Shown piece by piece: positions 36,391 to 45,018 of a DNA stretch of 64,000 bases. The notes beneath the pieces were generated by a model. It worked only from the letters and a program-made list of their open reading frames with translations. It ran no database searches and was not told the DNA's origin. Each line of letters opens with the position of its first letter. Position 1 is the stretch's first letter. Location of the stretch: the NCBI RefSeq assembly GCF_019857225.1, contig NZ_JAFJSY010000011.1, positions 124,001 through 188,000 on the forward strand. The letters are read 5' to 3'. The translations under genes were made by a program, and so were the position numbers. Source of the stretch: Streptomyces plumbidurans. Lineage in GTDB: Bacteria > Actinomycetota > Actinomycetes > Streptomycetales > Streptomycetaceae.

Positions 36391-38370
36391 TTACTTCTTG
36401 TACGTCCTGAGGGCGCGGCGGACCCTGCCGGCGAGGCGACGCAGCATCGACCTGCGCGCCGGGGCCGGGGACTTGGCGACGGCCGCGACCGGTTCGACGA
36501 CGACAGTGCCGCCGTCGGCCCGCAGGGTCAGGGCGAGTGCGACGGACCTGCCCTCACGGGCGGCGGGCAGAAGCAGCCCCGGCCGCCACCGCCCGTCGGC
36601 GAGGTCGCCCAGCGGCAGGTCGGCGATCAGCTCGGCGCCGCCGGCCGGACGATCCGTCAGCACAACGGGCACGTTCCAGGTGGGGCTCGTGCCGAGGCCG
36701 GTCATTTTGAGCATGACATCGGCCCTGCCCGGGACGTGCAGCGGCAGGGTTGCCGTGAGGCGGGCGACGTCGCCGGTGACCGTGACCTCGGCCGGGGTCA
36801 CGGTGGCGAGGTCGTACGAGAGCCGGTCGGTCCGCAGGCCGATGTCCAGCGAGAGGTTGCCGTGCGGGTCGGTCCAGTACGGCAGGACCAGGCGGGCCGG
36901 GGAGCCGACCAGGGCGCCGGTGCGCCCCTGGCCCGCGTCGTCACTGCGCACGGAACCCAGGCGGGTCTCCTTGGCCCAGCCGCAGGAGCTGATGCGGACG
37001 AGAACGTCCCAGATGCCGTCGCCCAGCTCCGCGCCGTTCGCCGCCGTGCGCGGGTCGATCTCGGCGGTGGCCCGCAGGATCTGCCGCGAGTAGCCGACCC
37101 GGCCCTTCACAGCGGCACTCTCGCGGGACAGCTCGACGGGCTGGAAGAACTCCGCCCCCGTGCCGCGCTCGCGCAGGACCAGGTCCGCCCTGGACTGGCC
37201 CAGGGGAGCCGAGGTGTCCGCGCCCGACAGCGCGATGGCGTCCAGACTGCTCTGCGGCAGCGGCGGGGCGAGCAGGTGCTTGTCGCCGTCCGCGCGGAAG
37301 GTGACGGGCTTGCCACCCGAGGCGCATTCGGCGGTGAAGCCGACCCTCAGCGTGCCGTCGTCCCAGCTCAGGCTCTCCAGGGCGCCGGAAGCCCTGATGC
37401 CTTTCTCCCACTTGGCGAATGCCTCGATGTCATCCAGGCGGTTCGCCGCGATCAGCCCGGCGACGATCTGCTGGGTGGGCTGCAGGCCCGCGGCGACACC
37501 GGGGCCGAAGCGTTCGACGACCACCTTGTGGATCTCGCCGAACAGCTCCTGACGGTAGTCCTGCGGCAACTTCAGCAGCCGCTGCCCGCGCATCCGCTCG
37601 ACCATCTCGACGCGCAGCCACCGGCGGAAGAGCCGGTCGCGCAGCGGGCCGGGTTCGGTGAGTTCCTCGACGACGTCGAGGGCCTCTCGGAGGTTCTTGA
37701 AGTAGCCGGCCGGGTCGAACCGCTGGAAGCCCGCGTTGGAGGCGTCGTCCCGCTTGACGTGGTAGTAGCAGATGTAGTCGCTGAGGACGGAGACGTTCGC
37801 GGCCCGCAGGTATGCCTCGGTGACGAAGACATGGTCCTCCAGGCGGCGGCGCCCCTCCGGGTAACGGAGGTTGTACTTGTCCAGGAAGATCTTGCGGAAC
37901 ATCTTGTGCGGGGTGAGGCTGTCGATCAGCGGGGCGTCCCCGACGTTCGCGTGCGGGCGGTTCTCGCGGAACAGTTCCCGCGGGACGGTGCGGCCCTTGC
38001 CGGCCATCTTGCCCACGATCACGTCGGCGTCGTTCTCCACGCCGTAGTTGTACATACGCTCCAGGGCTTCGTCACCGAGCCAGTCGTCATTGTCCACGAA
38101 CTGGATGAACTCACCCCTGGCGGCGCCGATGCCGACGTTGCGCGGCTTGCCGGACCAGCCCGATGCCTCCTGATGGATGACGTGCATGTGCGGGTACTCG
38201 GCGGCGAGCCGGTCCAGTCTCCCGGGGGTCCCGTCGGTGGAGCCGTCGTTGACGAAGATCGCTTCGTATTCGTCGTCCGGCAGGCTCTGGCGCAGCAGAG
38301 AAGCGATGCAGTCCTCGATATAGGCGCCCGGGTTGTAGACCGGGATCACCACGCTCACCTTGATGGGCAC
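36391..38370 (-). CDS. Large GT2 glycosyltransferase with C-terminal extension
   Basis: A 659-residue enzyme. Residues 1-230 are a GT-A domain: KVSVVIPVYNPGAYIEDCIASLL, YEAIFVNDGSTDGTP, FIQFVDNDDWLGDEAL (DxD-like motif). A helical segment follows (about 230-330), then from about 335 to 640 a beta-rich region with repeated strand patterns (GTLRVGFTAECASG, NLSLDIGLRTDRL) similar to the accessory part of teichoic-acid-type GT2 enzymes. The C-terminus is basic (MLRRLAGRVRRALRTYKK), suggesting membrane contact. First gene of the operon with rmlC; two BlaI-type dyads lie just upstream. Likely transfers rhamnose or another sugar to a wall polymer. Confidence 0.85.
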   Translation of the reverse strand: MPIKVSVVIPVYNPGAYIEDCIASLLRQSLPDDEYEAIFVNDGSTDGTPGRLDRLAAEYPHMHVIHQEASGWSGKPRNVGIGAARGEFIQFVDNDDWLGDEALERMYNYGVENDADVIVGKMAGKGRTVPRELFRENRPHANVGDAPLIDSLTPHKMFRKIFLDKYNLRYPEGRRRLEDHVFVTEAYLRAANVSVLSDYICYYHVKRDDASNAGFQRFDPAGYFKNLREALDVVEELTEPGPLRDRLFRRWLRVEMVERMRGQRLLKLPQDYRQELFGEIHKVVVERFGPGVAAGLQPTQQIVAGLIAANRLDDIEAFAKWEKGIRASGALESLSWDDGTLRVGFTAECASGGKPVTFRADGDKHLLAPPLPQSSLDAIALSGADTSAPLGQSRADLVLRERGTGAEFFQPVELSRESAAVKGRVGYSRQILRATAEIDPRTAANGAELGDGIWDVLVRISSCGWAKETRLGSVRSDDAGQGRTGALVGSPARLVLPYWTDPHGNLSLDIGLRTDRLSYDLATVTPAEVTVTGDVARLTATLPLHVPGRADVMLKMTGLGTSPTWNVPVVLTDRPAGGAELIADLPLGDLADGRWRPGLLLPAAREGRSVALALTLRADGGTVVVEPVAAVAKSPAPARRSMLRRLAGRVRRALRTYKK

Positions 38371-38405
38371 GTGCCTTTTGCCTCCGCTACTGACCGACGC
38401 CGGAA

Positions 38406-38424
38406 CTACTACATCACGTACGAC
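38406..38424 (-). promoter_or_regulatory. BlaI-type dyad (imperfect), GT2-rmlC promoter
   Basis: CTACTACATCACGTACGAC on the + strand: left arm perfect, right arm GTA only. Read on the minus strand the gene-proximal half is GTAGTAG, 35 bp from the GT2 start. Confidence 0.6.
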
Positions 38425-38429
38425 TTAAT

Positions 38430-38448
38430 CTACTACATGTTGTAGAGT
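38430..38448. promoter_or_regulatory. BlaI-type dyad in the rmlABD / GT2-rmlC divergent region
   Basis: CTACTACATGTTGTAGAGT: CTAC-N5-GTAG core, 31 bp upstream of rmlA. Together with the weaker site 24 bp away it could shut both divergent operons. Confidence 0.82.
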
Positions 38449-38479
38449 TCGATCGTCCACCTCATCTGCAGGATTCGAC

Positions 38480-39556
38480 ATGCCGCGAATGAAAGCTCTT
38501 GTTCTCTCCGGTGGCTCGGGCACGCGCCTGCGTCCCATCACCCACACGTCCGCCAAGCAGTTGGTGCCCGTCGCCAACAAGCCCGTGCTGTTCTACGGGC
38601 TGGAGGCGATCGCCGACGCCGGCATCACGGACGTCGGGATCATCATCGGCGACACCGCCGACGAGATCCGGGAAGCAGTCGGCGACGGCTCGGAATTCGG
38701 GATCGAGGTCACCTACATTCCGCAGGAACAGCCGCTCGGCCTGGCCCACGCGGTGCTCATCGCCCGCGAGTTCCTGGGTGACGACGACTTCGTGATGTAC
38801 CTCGGCGACAACTTCGTCGTCGGTGGCATCACCGGGCTCGTCGACGGATTCCGCGCGGAGCGCCCCGACGCCCAGATCCTTTTGACCCGGGTGCCCGATC
38901 CGACCTCGTTCGGTGTCGCCGAGCTCGACGGGAACGGCCGTGTCACCGGCCTGGAGGAGAAGCCGGAGAAGCCCAGGAGCGACCTCGCGCTGGTGGGTGT
39001 GTATCTGTTCACCCCCGCCGTCCACGAGGCGGTCCGCAGCATCGAGCCGTCCTGGCGCGGCGAGCTGGAGATCACCCATGCGATCCAGTGGCTGATCGAC
39101 CAGCACAAGGACGTCCGCTCGACGACCATCTCCGGCTACTGGAAGGACACCGGGAACGTCGACGACATGCTGGAGGTCAACCGCTCCGTTCTGGAGACGC
39201 TCGAGCCCGCCGTCGAGGGCACCGTCGACGAGTCGAGCGAGATCATCGGCCGCGTGCGCATCGACGCCGGTGCCGAGGTCCGCGGATCACGCATCGTCGG
39301 CCCCGCCGTCATCGGCCCCGGTTCGGTGATCAGTGACTCGTACATCGGCCCGTTCACCTCGATCTCCGAGGACTGCCGCATCGACGACAGCGAGGTCGAG
39401 TACTCCATCGTCCTGCGCGACTCCGCCATCTGCGGCGTACGGCGCATCGAGACCTCGCTCATCGGGCGCAACGTCCAGGTCACCCCCGCGCCCCGCACCC
39501 CCTCGGCCCACCGACTCGTCCTCGGCGACCACAGCAAGGTACAGATCTCCTCATGA
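38480..39556 (+). CDS. rmlA: Glucose-1-phosphate thymidylyltransferase (long form)
   Basis: Makes dTDP-glucose from glucose 1-phosphate and dTTP. Residues 1-240 are the nucleotidyltransferase: KALVLSGGSGTRLRPITHTSAKQLVPVANKPVLFYGLEAI, then YLGDNFV and the catalytic-site residues around EEKPEKPRSDLALVGVYLF. Residues 245-358 add a left-handed beta-helix (hexapeptide-like IGRVRIDAGAEVRGSRIVGPAVIG), as in the 355-residue RmlA forms common in actinomycete sugar clusters. ATG at 38480 has AGGA six bases upstream; ATG at 38489 is an alternative. The stop overlaps rmlB by four bases. Confidence 0.95.
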   Translation: MPRMKALVLSGGSGTRLRPITHTSAKQLVPVANKPVLFYGLEAIADAGITDVGIIIGDTADEIREAVGDGSEFGIEVTYIPQEQPLGLAHAVLIAREFLGDDDFVMYLGDNFVVGGITGLVDGFRAERPDAQILLTRVPDPTSFGVAELDGNGRVTGLEEKPEKPRSDLALVGVYLFTPAVHEAVRSIEPSWRGELEITHAIQWLIDQHKDVRSTTISGYWKDTGNVDDMLEVNRSVLETLEPAVEGTVDESSEIIGRVRIDAGAEVRGSRIVGPAVIGPGSVISDSYIGPFTSISEDCRIDDSEVEYSIVLRDSAICGVRRIETSLIGRNVQVTPAPRTPSAHRLVLGDHSKVQISS

Positions 39557-40539
39557 CGACCAGAATCCTCGTGACCGGCGGCGCCGGTTTCATCGGCTCC
39601 CACTACGTCCGCACCCTCCTGGGCCCGCAGGGCCCGGGCGACGTCACGGCGACCGTCCTGGACAAGCTCACCTACGCCGGCAACCCGGCCAACCTCGACG
39701 AGGTGCGCGACCACCCCCGCTTCGCCTTCGTGCGGGGCGACATCTGCGACCCCGAGCTGGTCGGGAAGCTGATGGCCGAGCACGACGAGGTGGTGCACTT
39801 CGCGGCCGAGTCGCACGTGGACCGCTCCATCGACGGCGGCGCCGAGTTCGTCCGTACGAACGTGATGGGCACCCACACCCTGGTCGACCACGCGCACCGG
39901 GCCGGGATCCAGACCTTCGTGCACATCTCCACCGACGAGGTCTACGGCTCCATCGACGAGGGCTCCTGGCCGGAGACCGACCCGCTGCAGCCCAACTCCC
40001 CCTACTCCTCGGCCAAGGCGTCGAGCGACCTGATCGCCCTCTCGTACCACCGCACCCACGGCCTCGATGTGCGGGTGACCCGCTGCTCCAACAACTACGG
40101 GCACCACCATTTCCCGGAAAAGGTCATCCCGCTGTTCATCACGAACCTGCTGGACGGCAGGAAGGTCCCGCTGTACGGCGACGGCGGCAACGTCCGCGAC
40201 TGGCTGCACATCGACGACCACGTCCAGGGCATCGAACTCGTGCGCACCAAGGGACGCGCCGGCGAGGTCTACAACATCGGCGGCGGCACCGAGCTGTCCA
40301 ACAAGGAGCTCACCCGGCTGCTGCTCGAGGCGTGCGGCGCCGACTGGGACGAGAGCGTGGAGTACGTCCAGGACCGCAAGGGCCACGACCGCCGCTACTC
40401 CGTGGACTGCACCAAGATCCGCACGGAGCTGGGCTACGAACCCCGCAAGGACTTCGCCACCGGCCTCGCCGAGACCGTCGCCTGGTACCGGGACAACCGT
40501 GACTGGTGGGAGCCGCTGAAGGGGCGCGCGGCGCTGTGA
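39553..40539 (+). CDS. rmlB: dTDP-glucose 4,6-dehydratase
   Basis: Converts dTDP-glucose to dTDP-4-keto-6-deoxyglucose with bound NAD. The 328-residue short-chain dehydrogenase has RILVTGGAGFIGSHYVRTLL (NAD loop), HFAAESHVDRSI, ISTDEVYGS with the catalytic Asp-Glu, and YSSAKASSDLIALSYHRTHGL with the Tyr-x3-Lys pair. RCSNNYGHHHFPEKVIPLFI is a strict RmlB signature. It overlaps rmlA and rmlD by four bases on each side (ATGA, GTGA), so the three are translationally coupled. Confidence 0.97.
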   Translation: MTTRILVTGGAGFIGSHYVRTLLGPQGPGDVTATVLDKLTYAGNPANLDEVRDHPRFAFVRGDICDPELVGKLMAEHDEVVHFAAESHVDRSIDGGAEFVRTNVMGTHTLVDHAHRAGIQTFVHISTDEVYGSIDEGSWPETDPLQPNSPYSSAKASSDLIALSYHRTHGLDVRVTRCSNNYGHHHFPEKVIPLFITNLLDGRKVPLYGDGGNVRDWLHIDDHVQGIELVRTKGRAGEVYNIGGGTELSNKELTRLLLEACGADWDESVEYVQDRKGHDRRYSVDCTKIRTELGYEPRKDFATGLAETVAWYRDNRDWWEPLKGRAAL

Positions 40540-41420
40540 CATCCACCTGGCTCGTCACCGGCGCGGGCGGCATGCTCGGCCAGGACCTCCTGGCCCGCCT
40601 GACGGCCGACGGAGAAGAGAGCGTCGGCCTGGCCCGCACGGACCTCGACATCACGGACCCGGAGGCGGTGCACACGGCCGTGGCGCGGCACCGGCCCGAT
40701 GTGGTCGTCAACTGCGCCGCCTGGACGGCCGTCGACGACGCGGAGAGCCAGGAGCCCGCGGCCCTTCGCATCAACGGCGACGGCGCCCGCAACCTCGCGG
40801 CGGCGTGCGCCAGGACCGGCGCGAGATTGCTCCAGATCTCCACGGACTACGTCTTCGCGGGCGACGGCACCTCTCCGTACGCCGAGAATGCCCCCACGGC
40901 CCCCCGGAGCGCCTACGGCCGTACCAAGCTGACCGGCGAGCAGGCGGTGCTGAGCGCGCTCCCCGACGCGGGCTACGTGGTGCGCACGGCGTGGCTGTAC
41001 GGCGCGGGAGGCGGCAATTTCGTCCGTACGATGATCAGGCTGGAGAGCGTCAGGGACGTCCTGGACGTGGTCGACGACCAGCGGGGCCAGCCCACCTGGA
41101 CCGCCGACCTCGCCGACCGCCTCGTCCGGCTCGGGCGCTCGGCGCTGGCAGGTACCGCTCCGGCCGGGATCTACCACGGCACCAGCGGGGGCGAGACCAC
41201 CTGGTTCGGCCTCACCGACGAGATCTTCCGGCTGCTCGGCGCGGACCCCGCACGCATCAGCCCGACCACCAGCGCCGCCTTCGTCCGCCCCGCTCCCCGG
41301 CCCGCCTACAGCGTCCTCGGCCACGACCGCTGGTCCACCGCCGGCATCGAGCCGATCCGCGACTGGCGCGAGGCCCTGCGCGAGGCGTTCCCGGCACTGC
41401 TGGCCGTCGAGCGGCCGTAG
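40536..41420 (+). CDS. rmlD: dTDP-4-dehydrorhamnose reductase
   Basis: Final step to dTDP-L-rhamnose, NAD(P)H-dependent. The 294-residue protein shows WLVTGAGGMLGQDLLARL, VVNCAAWTAVDDAE, QISTDYVFAGDG and AYGRTKLTGEQAVL, with the YxxxK catalytic pair. GTG at 40536 overlaps the rmlB stop by four bases and fixes the start. The operon ends here; a hairpin separates it from the convergent flippase-like gene. Confidence 0.95.
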   Translation: MTSTWLVTGAGGMLGQDLLARLTADGEESVGLARTDLDITDPEAVHTAVARHRPDVVVNCAAWTAVDDAESQEPAALRINGDGARNLAAACARTGARLLQISTDYVFAGDGTSPYAENAPTAPRSAYGRTKLTGEQAVLSALPDAGYVVRTAWLYGAGGGNFVRTMIRLESVRDVLDVVDDQRGQPTWTADLADRLVRLGRSALAGTAPAGIYHGTSGGETTWFGLTDEIFRLLGADPARISPTTSAAFVRPAPRPAYSVLGHDRWSTAGIEPIRDWREALREAFPALLAVERP

Positions 41421-41421
41421 T

Positions 41422-41450
41422 CCGGGGCGGGACCTGTCACCGTGCCCCGG
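41422..41450. terminator. Hairpin between convergent rmlD and flippase-like gene
   Basis: CCGGGGC (41422-41428) pairs with GCCCCGG (41444-41450) across a 15-nt loop, directly after the rmlD stop. Confidence 0.5.
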
Positions 41451-41491
41451 CCGGCTCCCGATCCGCCGGGTCGAGGCAGATCGAGGCGATG

Positions 41492-42439
41492 TCACAGGGC
41501 GGAGCGGCGGGCCAGCAGACCCAGCACCAAAAGGCCGGGGACCATGGGCAGCCAGCCGGTCAGCAGGCGGTAGCCGATGACCGCCGAGACCGCCGTCTGC
41601 CCCGGTGCTCCGGCGGCCGTGAGCGAGAGAGCCAGCGCGGCGTCCAGCGACCCCAGTCCGCCGGGCGTGGGAAGCAGCGCCGCCGCCCCGCTGGCGACGA
41701 GGTACGCCATCACCACATGGCCCACGGGCAGCGCGAGGCCGAGTGCGTGGACCACGGCCACGACCACGCCCGCGTGCAGCAACGCGAAGGCGACCGAGCC
41801 GCCCCACAGCGCGCAGGCGCGCGCTCGGGACCGATGCACTTCCCGTACGTCGGCCACGGCCCGCCCCACCACCCGCCTGAGCCGGCCGTCGGCCATGACC
41901 GCCAGGGCGAGGACCGCCACCGCGATCGGCACCAGGACCAGCACGTGCGGCGCCCGTACCGACAGCGGGACAACGCCCGGAGATGCCACCAGCAGGACGA
42001 CCCCCAGCACGCACCGGACGATTCCGGCGACGGTCGCCTTCACGGCCAGCGCGGTCGCCGAGCGTCTGGTGGACAGGCCGCATCGGGTCAGGAAGCGCAG
42101 ATTGACCAGGCCCGCCCCGGCCCCCGCGGGCAGGATGTGGTTGGCGGCGCACGCCGCGAACTGCGCGGCCACCAGCCGCCCTCGCGGCAGCCGCTCGACG
42201 ACCGCCCCCTGCTGTGCCACGGCCGCGCACACCCACGTGGCGAGGGTGGCGCAACAGGCGAGCAGCAGCCATTCCCCGTCTGCGGCGGCCAGTTGCTCGG
42301 TGCCGCTGTCGAGCATGGCCCGGTGCGCGGCGAGCATGGCGCCCGCGGCGATCAGCACCGCCAGAGTGATCCCCAACCGGAGAAAGAGGTGCCTGCCCGC
42401 GGTCACGGGCGCGCAGTCGGACACGGCCATGGCAGTCAC
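41492..42439 (-). CDS. UPF0104/lysylphosphatidylglycerol-synthase-TM family protein (flippase-like)
   Basis: A 315-residue membrane protein with about eight TM segments. QFAACAANHILPAGAGAGLVNLRFLTRCGLSTRRSATALAVKATVAG and SGAAALLPTPGGLGSLDAAL are the two conserved blocks of the AglD/MprF-N flippase-like family. Such proteins assist lipid-linked intermediates across the membrane or accompany membrane glycosyltransferases. GTG at 42439 overlaps the stop of the GT-C gene by four bases (GTGA), so they are coupled; an ATG at 42430 is also possible. Confidence 0.88.
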   Translation of the reverse strand: MTAMAVSDCAPVTAGRHLFLRLGITLAVLIAAGAMLAAHRAMLDSGTEQLAAADGEWLLLACCATLATWVCAAVAQQGAVVERLPRGRLVAAQFAACAANHILPAGAGAGLVNLRFLTRCGLSTRRSATALAVKATVAGIVRCVLGVVLLVASPGVVPLSVRAPHVLVLVPIAVAVLALAVMADGRLRRVVGRAVADVREVHRSRARACALWGGSVAFALLHAGVVVAVVHALGLALPVGHVVMAYLVASGAAALLPTPGGLGSLDAALALSLTAAGAPGQTAVSAVIGYRLLTGWLPMVPGLLVLGLLARRSAL

Positions 42440-43923
42440 CGCCCTCGCCGGACGAAGGGAGCGACGTAGGCGTGGAGATGGCCGACCCGCTCCACGGGCC
42501 AGGTGCGCGCGTAGGCAGGCGGACCGTCCCCGGGTAGGGCGAGGACTGCTACGGGGGTCCGGTGGGCGTCGCGCGTCAGTGCGGCCACGGTGGTGCTGGT
42601 GTCGTGGCCGACGGTCTGTGCCGAGCCGCAGCCGGTGTAGTAGGCGATCGGCACGGCCTCGTACCCGTTGAGCAGGCACGGCGGCCGCACGCCGAGAGCG
42701 TGGAGGGCGGACGCGGTGCGGGACCAGTCGTCACGGTTGGCGGCGGAACTGTGCACGGTGCGTTCCAGGACGGCGTACTGCACCGCCAGATGGCCTGCCA
42801 GGCAGACCGCCAACAGGCTCACGGCGAGGACCCGCGCCGTCCCCCGGGCCTGGGCGCCGACGAGGTGCTGGAGACCGTGGGCGACGGGGAGGGCGAGCAG
42901 GGCGTAGGCGGGCAGCAGGAATCGGGGGGCCGCGTAGCCGATCAGGAACAGGTAGGGGACGGCGGCCGTGACCGCGCAGGCCGACGGGAGCACGAGAGGC
43001 AGAGTGCGCCGGGCACGGACGGCGACCACAGCGCCCAGCCCGGCGAGGACCGGCAGCGCGAACCACCACAGGGTCACCACCGGGTTGGGGGTCGATCCGG
43101 TGCAGGGGCGGCAGAGGGTGCGCCCGCCGAGACTGCGCAGTTGGTCGACGACCGCCAGGTGCCGGCCGAGACCGCCCTGGATGCGGGAGGCGTCAAAGAG
43201 ACGTTGCGCGAGGCCGCCGTAGCTCAGGTACGCCTCGATCACCCACTCACCGGCGCCGGCGAGGAGCCCGGCGGCCAGCACGGCGAGGAGGCGTGGTCGG
43301 CGCAGGGAGAGCACGAGCAGAGGCAGCGCCACGTAGACGGCGTCCGTCGGACGCATCAACGCCATCAGCGCCGCCCCCGCGAACACGCCCCACCAGGCCG
43401 TCCGGTCACCTGCGTTCGCCCGGACTCGAACGAAACAGCCGACGCAGGCCAGGGCTGCCACGGCGACCCAGTAGTTCGGCATGGCTTGCGGGCCGTAGAA
43501 CACGGTCACCCACAAGGAGACGAACAGAGCACCCGCCAGGGCCAGGACGCGCGGCCCGACGTGAGCTCGCCAGATGCGCAGAGCGACGTAGAGGGCCAGA
43601 CCGGCCAGGACCGCCAAGTAGACCCGGAGGAGGGCGGTGGAGTCGGACCACGACGCGATCGGCGCGACGAGGAGCGAGATGCCGCGGGCGCGGGGCGCGC
43701 TGAAGAAGGCGGCGGGCACATGGCCGCCGACCTGGCTGACGTAGACCGTCTCGTCCCAGCCGAGACCGAGGTCCGGCCGTACGAGGACGAGCTGCGCGAG
43801 CGTGAAGGCCCCCGCGACAGCCGCGAGCCAGTGTTCGCCCCAGCGGCGCCGAGGCCGGACGGTCCGCGGCGGGAAGCCGGTGCGCGAGGCACGGGTCCTC
43901 GTGAGGTTCGCGCCGTCGGCCAT
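42436..43923 (-). CDS. GT-C family membrane glycosyltransferase
   Basis: A 495-residue protein with about eleven TM segments. The first outer loop has LGLGWDETVYVSQVGGHVPAAFFSAPRARG, with the acidic D-E pair that serves as catalytic base in GT-C enzymes using polyprenyl-phosphate sugars. AALMALMRPTDAVYVALPLLV and YAAPRFLLPAYALLALP are typical of PMT_2-like families. The C-terminal 110 residues form a soluble outer domain. It is the first gene of an operon with the flippase-like protein, and a perfect BlaI-type dyad lies 39 bp upstream. Donor and acceptor unknown. Confidence 0.82.
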   Translation of the reverse strand: MADGANLTRTRASRTGFPPRTVRPRRRWGEHWLAAVAGAFTLAQLVLVRPDLGLGWDETVYVSQVGGHVPAAFFSAPRARGISLLVAPIASWSDSTALLRVYLAVLAGLALYVALRIWRAHVGPRVLALAGALFVSLWVTVFYGPQAMPNYWVAVAALACVGCFVRVRANAGDRTAWWGVFAGAALMALMRPTDAVYVALPLLVLSLRRPRLLAVLAAGLLAGAGEWVIEAYLSYGGLAQRLFDASRIQGGLGRHLAVVDQLRSLGGRTLCRPCTGSTPNPVVTLWWFALPVLAGLGAVVAVRARRTLPLVLPSACAVTAAVPYLFLIGYAAPRFLLPAYALLALPVAHGLQHLVGAQARGTARVLAVSLLAVCLAGHLAVQYAVLERTVHSSAANRDDWSRTASALHALGVRPPCLLNGYEAVPIAYYTGCGSAQTVGHDTSTTVAALTRDAHRTPVAVLALPGDGPPAYARTWPVERVGHLHAYVAPFVRRGR

Positions 43924-43962
43924 ACCGCACCTCTCGTCCTCACCTGCCCCCGGAACCGCCTT

Positions 43963-43981
43963 CTCCTACATCTCGTAGGAG
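43963..43981 (-). promoter_or_regulatory. BlaI-type dyad, GT-C/flippase operon promoter
   Basis: CTCCTACATCTCGTAGGAG: perfect 7-bp arms with a 5-bp centre, 39 bp upstream of the start at 43923. Confidence 0.85.
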
Positions 43982-44136
43982 AACATCTCACAGTACGGTT
44001 CGCCGGTTAGAGGCGGGTGAGAACACGCTGCGGTCGCTCCTCCAAGGTGAGACAAACGGCGGGCAGCGGCCCACTGGAGAGGGTCGAACGGCGTAGTGCC
44101 GACGAGGTACCGCGTGCCGCCGCCGCCCCGTGCACC

Positions 44137-44154
44137 GTTCAGGTTGCGTTCAGG
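44137..44154 (+). promoter_or_regulatory. Response-regulator direct repeat and promoter of COG4705 paralogue 3
   Basis: GTTCAGGTTGCGTTCAGG, one mismatch to the paralogue 1 site. Ten bases later CATCGT (candidate -10), then seven bases to the ATG at 44178, suggesting a leaderless transcript. Confidence 0.78.
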
Positions 44155-44177
44155 CTCGGCGTGCCATCGTGCGGATC

Positions 44178-44969
44178 ATGACCGCAGAGCACGTTCTCGA
44201 CGACCGGCCCCTCGCTCCCGTACGTCAACTGGCGAACAAGGTGCCGGAGGTGACCGTCTACTTCTGGATCATCAAGGTGCTGACGACCGGGATGGGTGAA
44301 ACGGCATCGGACCTCCTGGCCCGAGCCCTCGGCCCGTTTCCGGCAGTGGCGCTCGGCGCTCTCGCCCTGACGGCGTCCCTGACGGTCCAGTTCACACTCC
44401 GCCGGTACGTCGCCTGGGCCTACTGGACGGCCGTCGTCATGGTCAGCGTGTTCGGCACCATGGCCGCCGACGTCCTGCACGTCGGCCTCGGCGTGCCCTA
44501 CGCCGTGTCGACCCCGGCCTTCCTCCTCGCACTGACCGCGGTCTTCGCGCTCTGGTACGCCGTCGAGCGCACCTTGTCCATCCACACCATCCGAACCCGC
44601 CGCCGCGAGGCGTTCTACTGGGCCGCTGTCCTCGCCACCTTCGCCCTGGGCACCGCCGCGGGTGATCTCACTGCCACCGCCGGCTTCGGCTACCTGGGCT
44701 CGGTCGCCCTCTTCGGGGCCGGCATCTGCGCGCCCGCCCTGGCCCATCGACTCGGCGCCCTCGGCCCGGTCACCGCGTTCTGGACCGCGTACGTCATCAC
44801 CCGCCCCCTCGGAGCGTCCCTCGCCGACTGGATGGCCCTCGGCCACAGCCGCGGCGGCCTCGGTCTCGGCCTCGGGCCGGTCACCCTCGCCTGGACGGTC
44901 GCCATCATCGGATTCGTCGGCTACTTGGCGGTGTCACAACGCGACAGGGGCGCGCAGGTCGCGGCATGA
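44178..44969 (+). CDS. COG4705 membrane protein, paralogue 3
   Basis: A 263-residue membrane protein, the shortest of the three paralogues. NKVPEVTVYFWIIKVLTTGMGE is almost identical to paralogue 2. Repeats: FWIIKVLTTGMGETASD, YWTAVVMVSVFGTMAAD, YWAAVLATFALGTAAGD and FWTAYVITRPLGASLAD. VERTLSIHTIRTRRREAFYW in the middle is a conserved basic loop also present in paralogue 2. ATG at 44178 lies 23 bp after the direct repeat without a ribosome site. It stands apart from the other two copies but shares their promoter pattern. Confidence 0.88.
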   Translation: MTAEHVLDDRPLAPVRQLANKVPEVTVYFWIIKVLTTGMGETASDLLARALGPFPAVALGALALTASLTVQFTLRRYVAWAYWTAVVMVSVFGTMAADVLHVGLGVPYAVSTPAFLLALTAVFALWYAVERTLSIHTIRTRRREAFYWAAVLATFALGTAAGDLTATAGFGYLGSVALFGAGICAPALAHRLGALGPVTAFWTAYVITRPLGASLADWMALGHSRGGLGLGLGPVTLAWTVAIIGFVGYLAVSQRDRGAQVAA

Positions 44970-45018
44970 GGTGAGACCCGGCTTGCCCGTTCGCCGGGCA
45001 CCCGGCGCCCCGGCCCGG

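Noticed and set aside
35780..41420. rml genes as part of an antibiotic biosynthetic cluster
   Set aside because: No polyketide, peptide or other scaffold genes are present; the neighbours are envelope glycosyltransferases and regulators.
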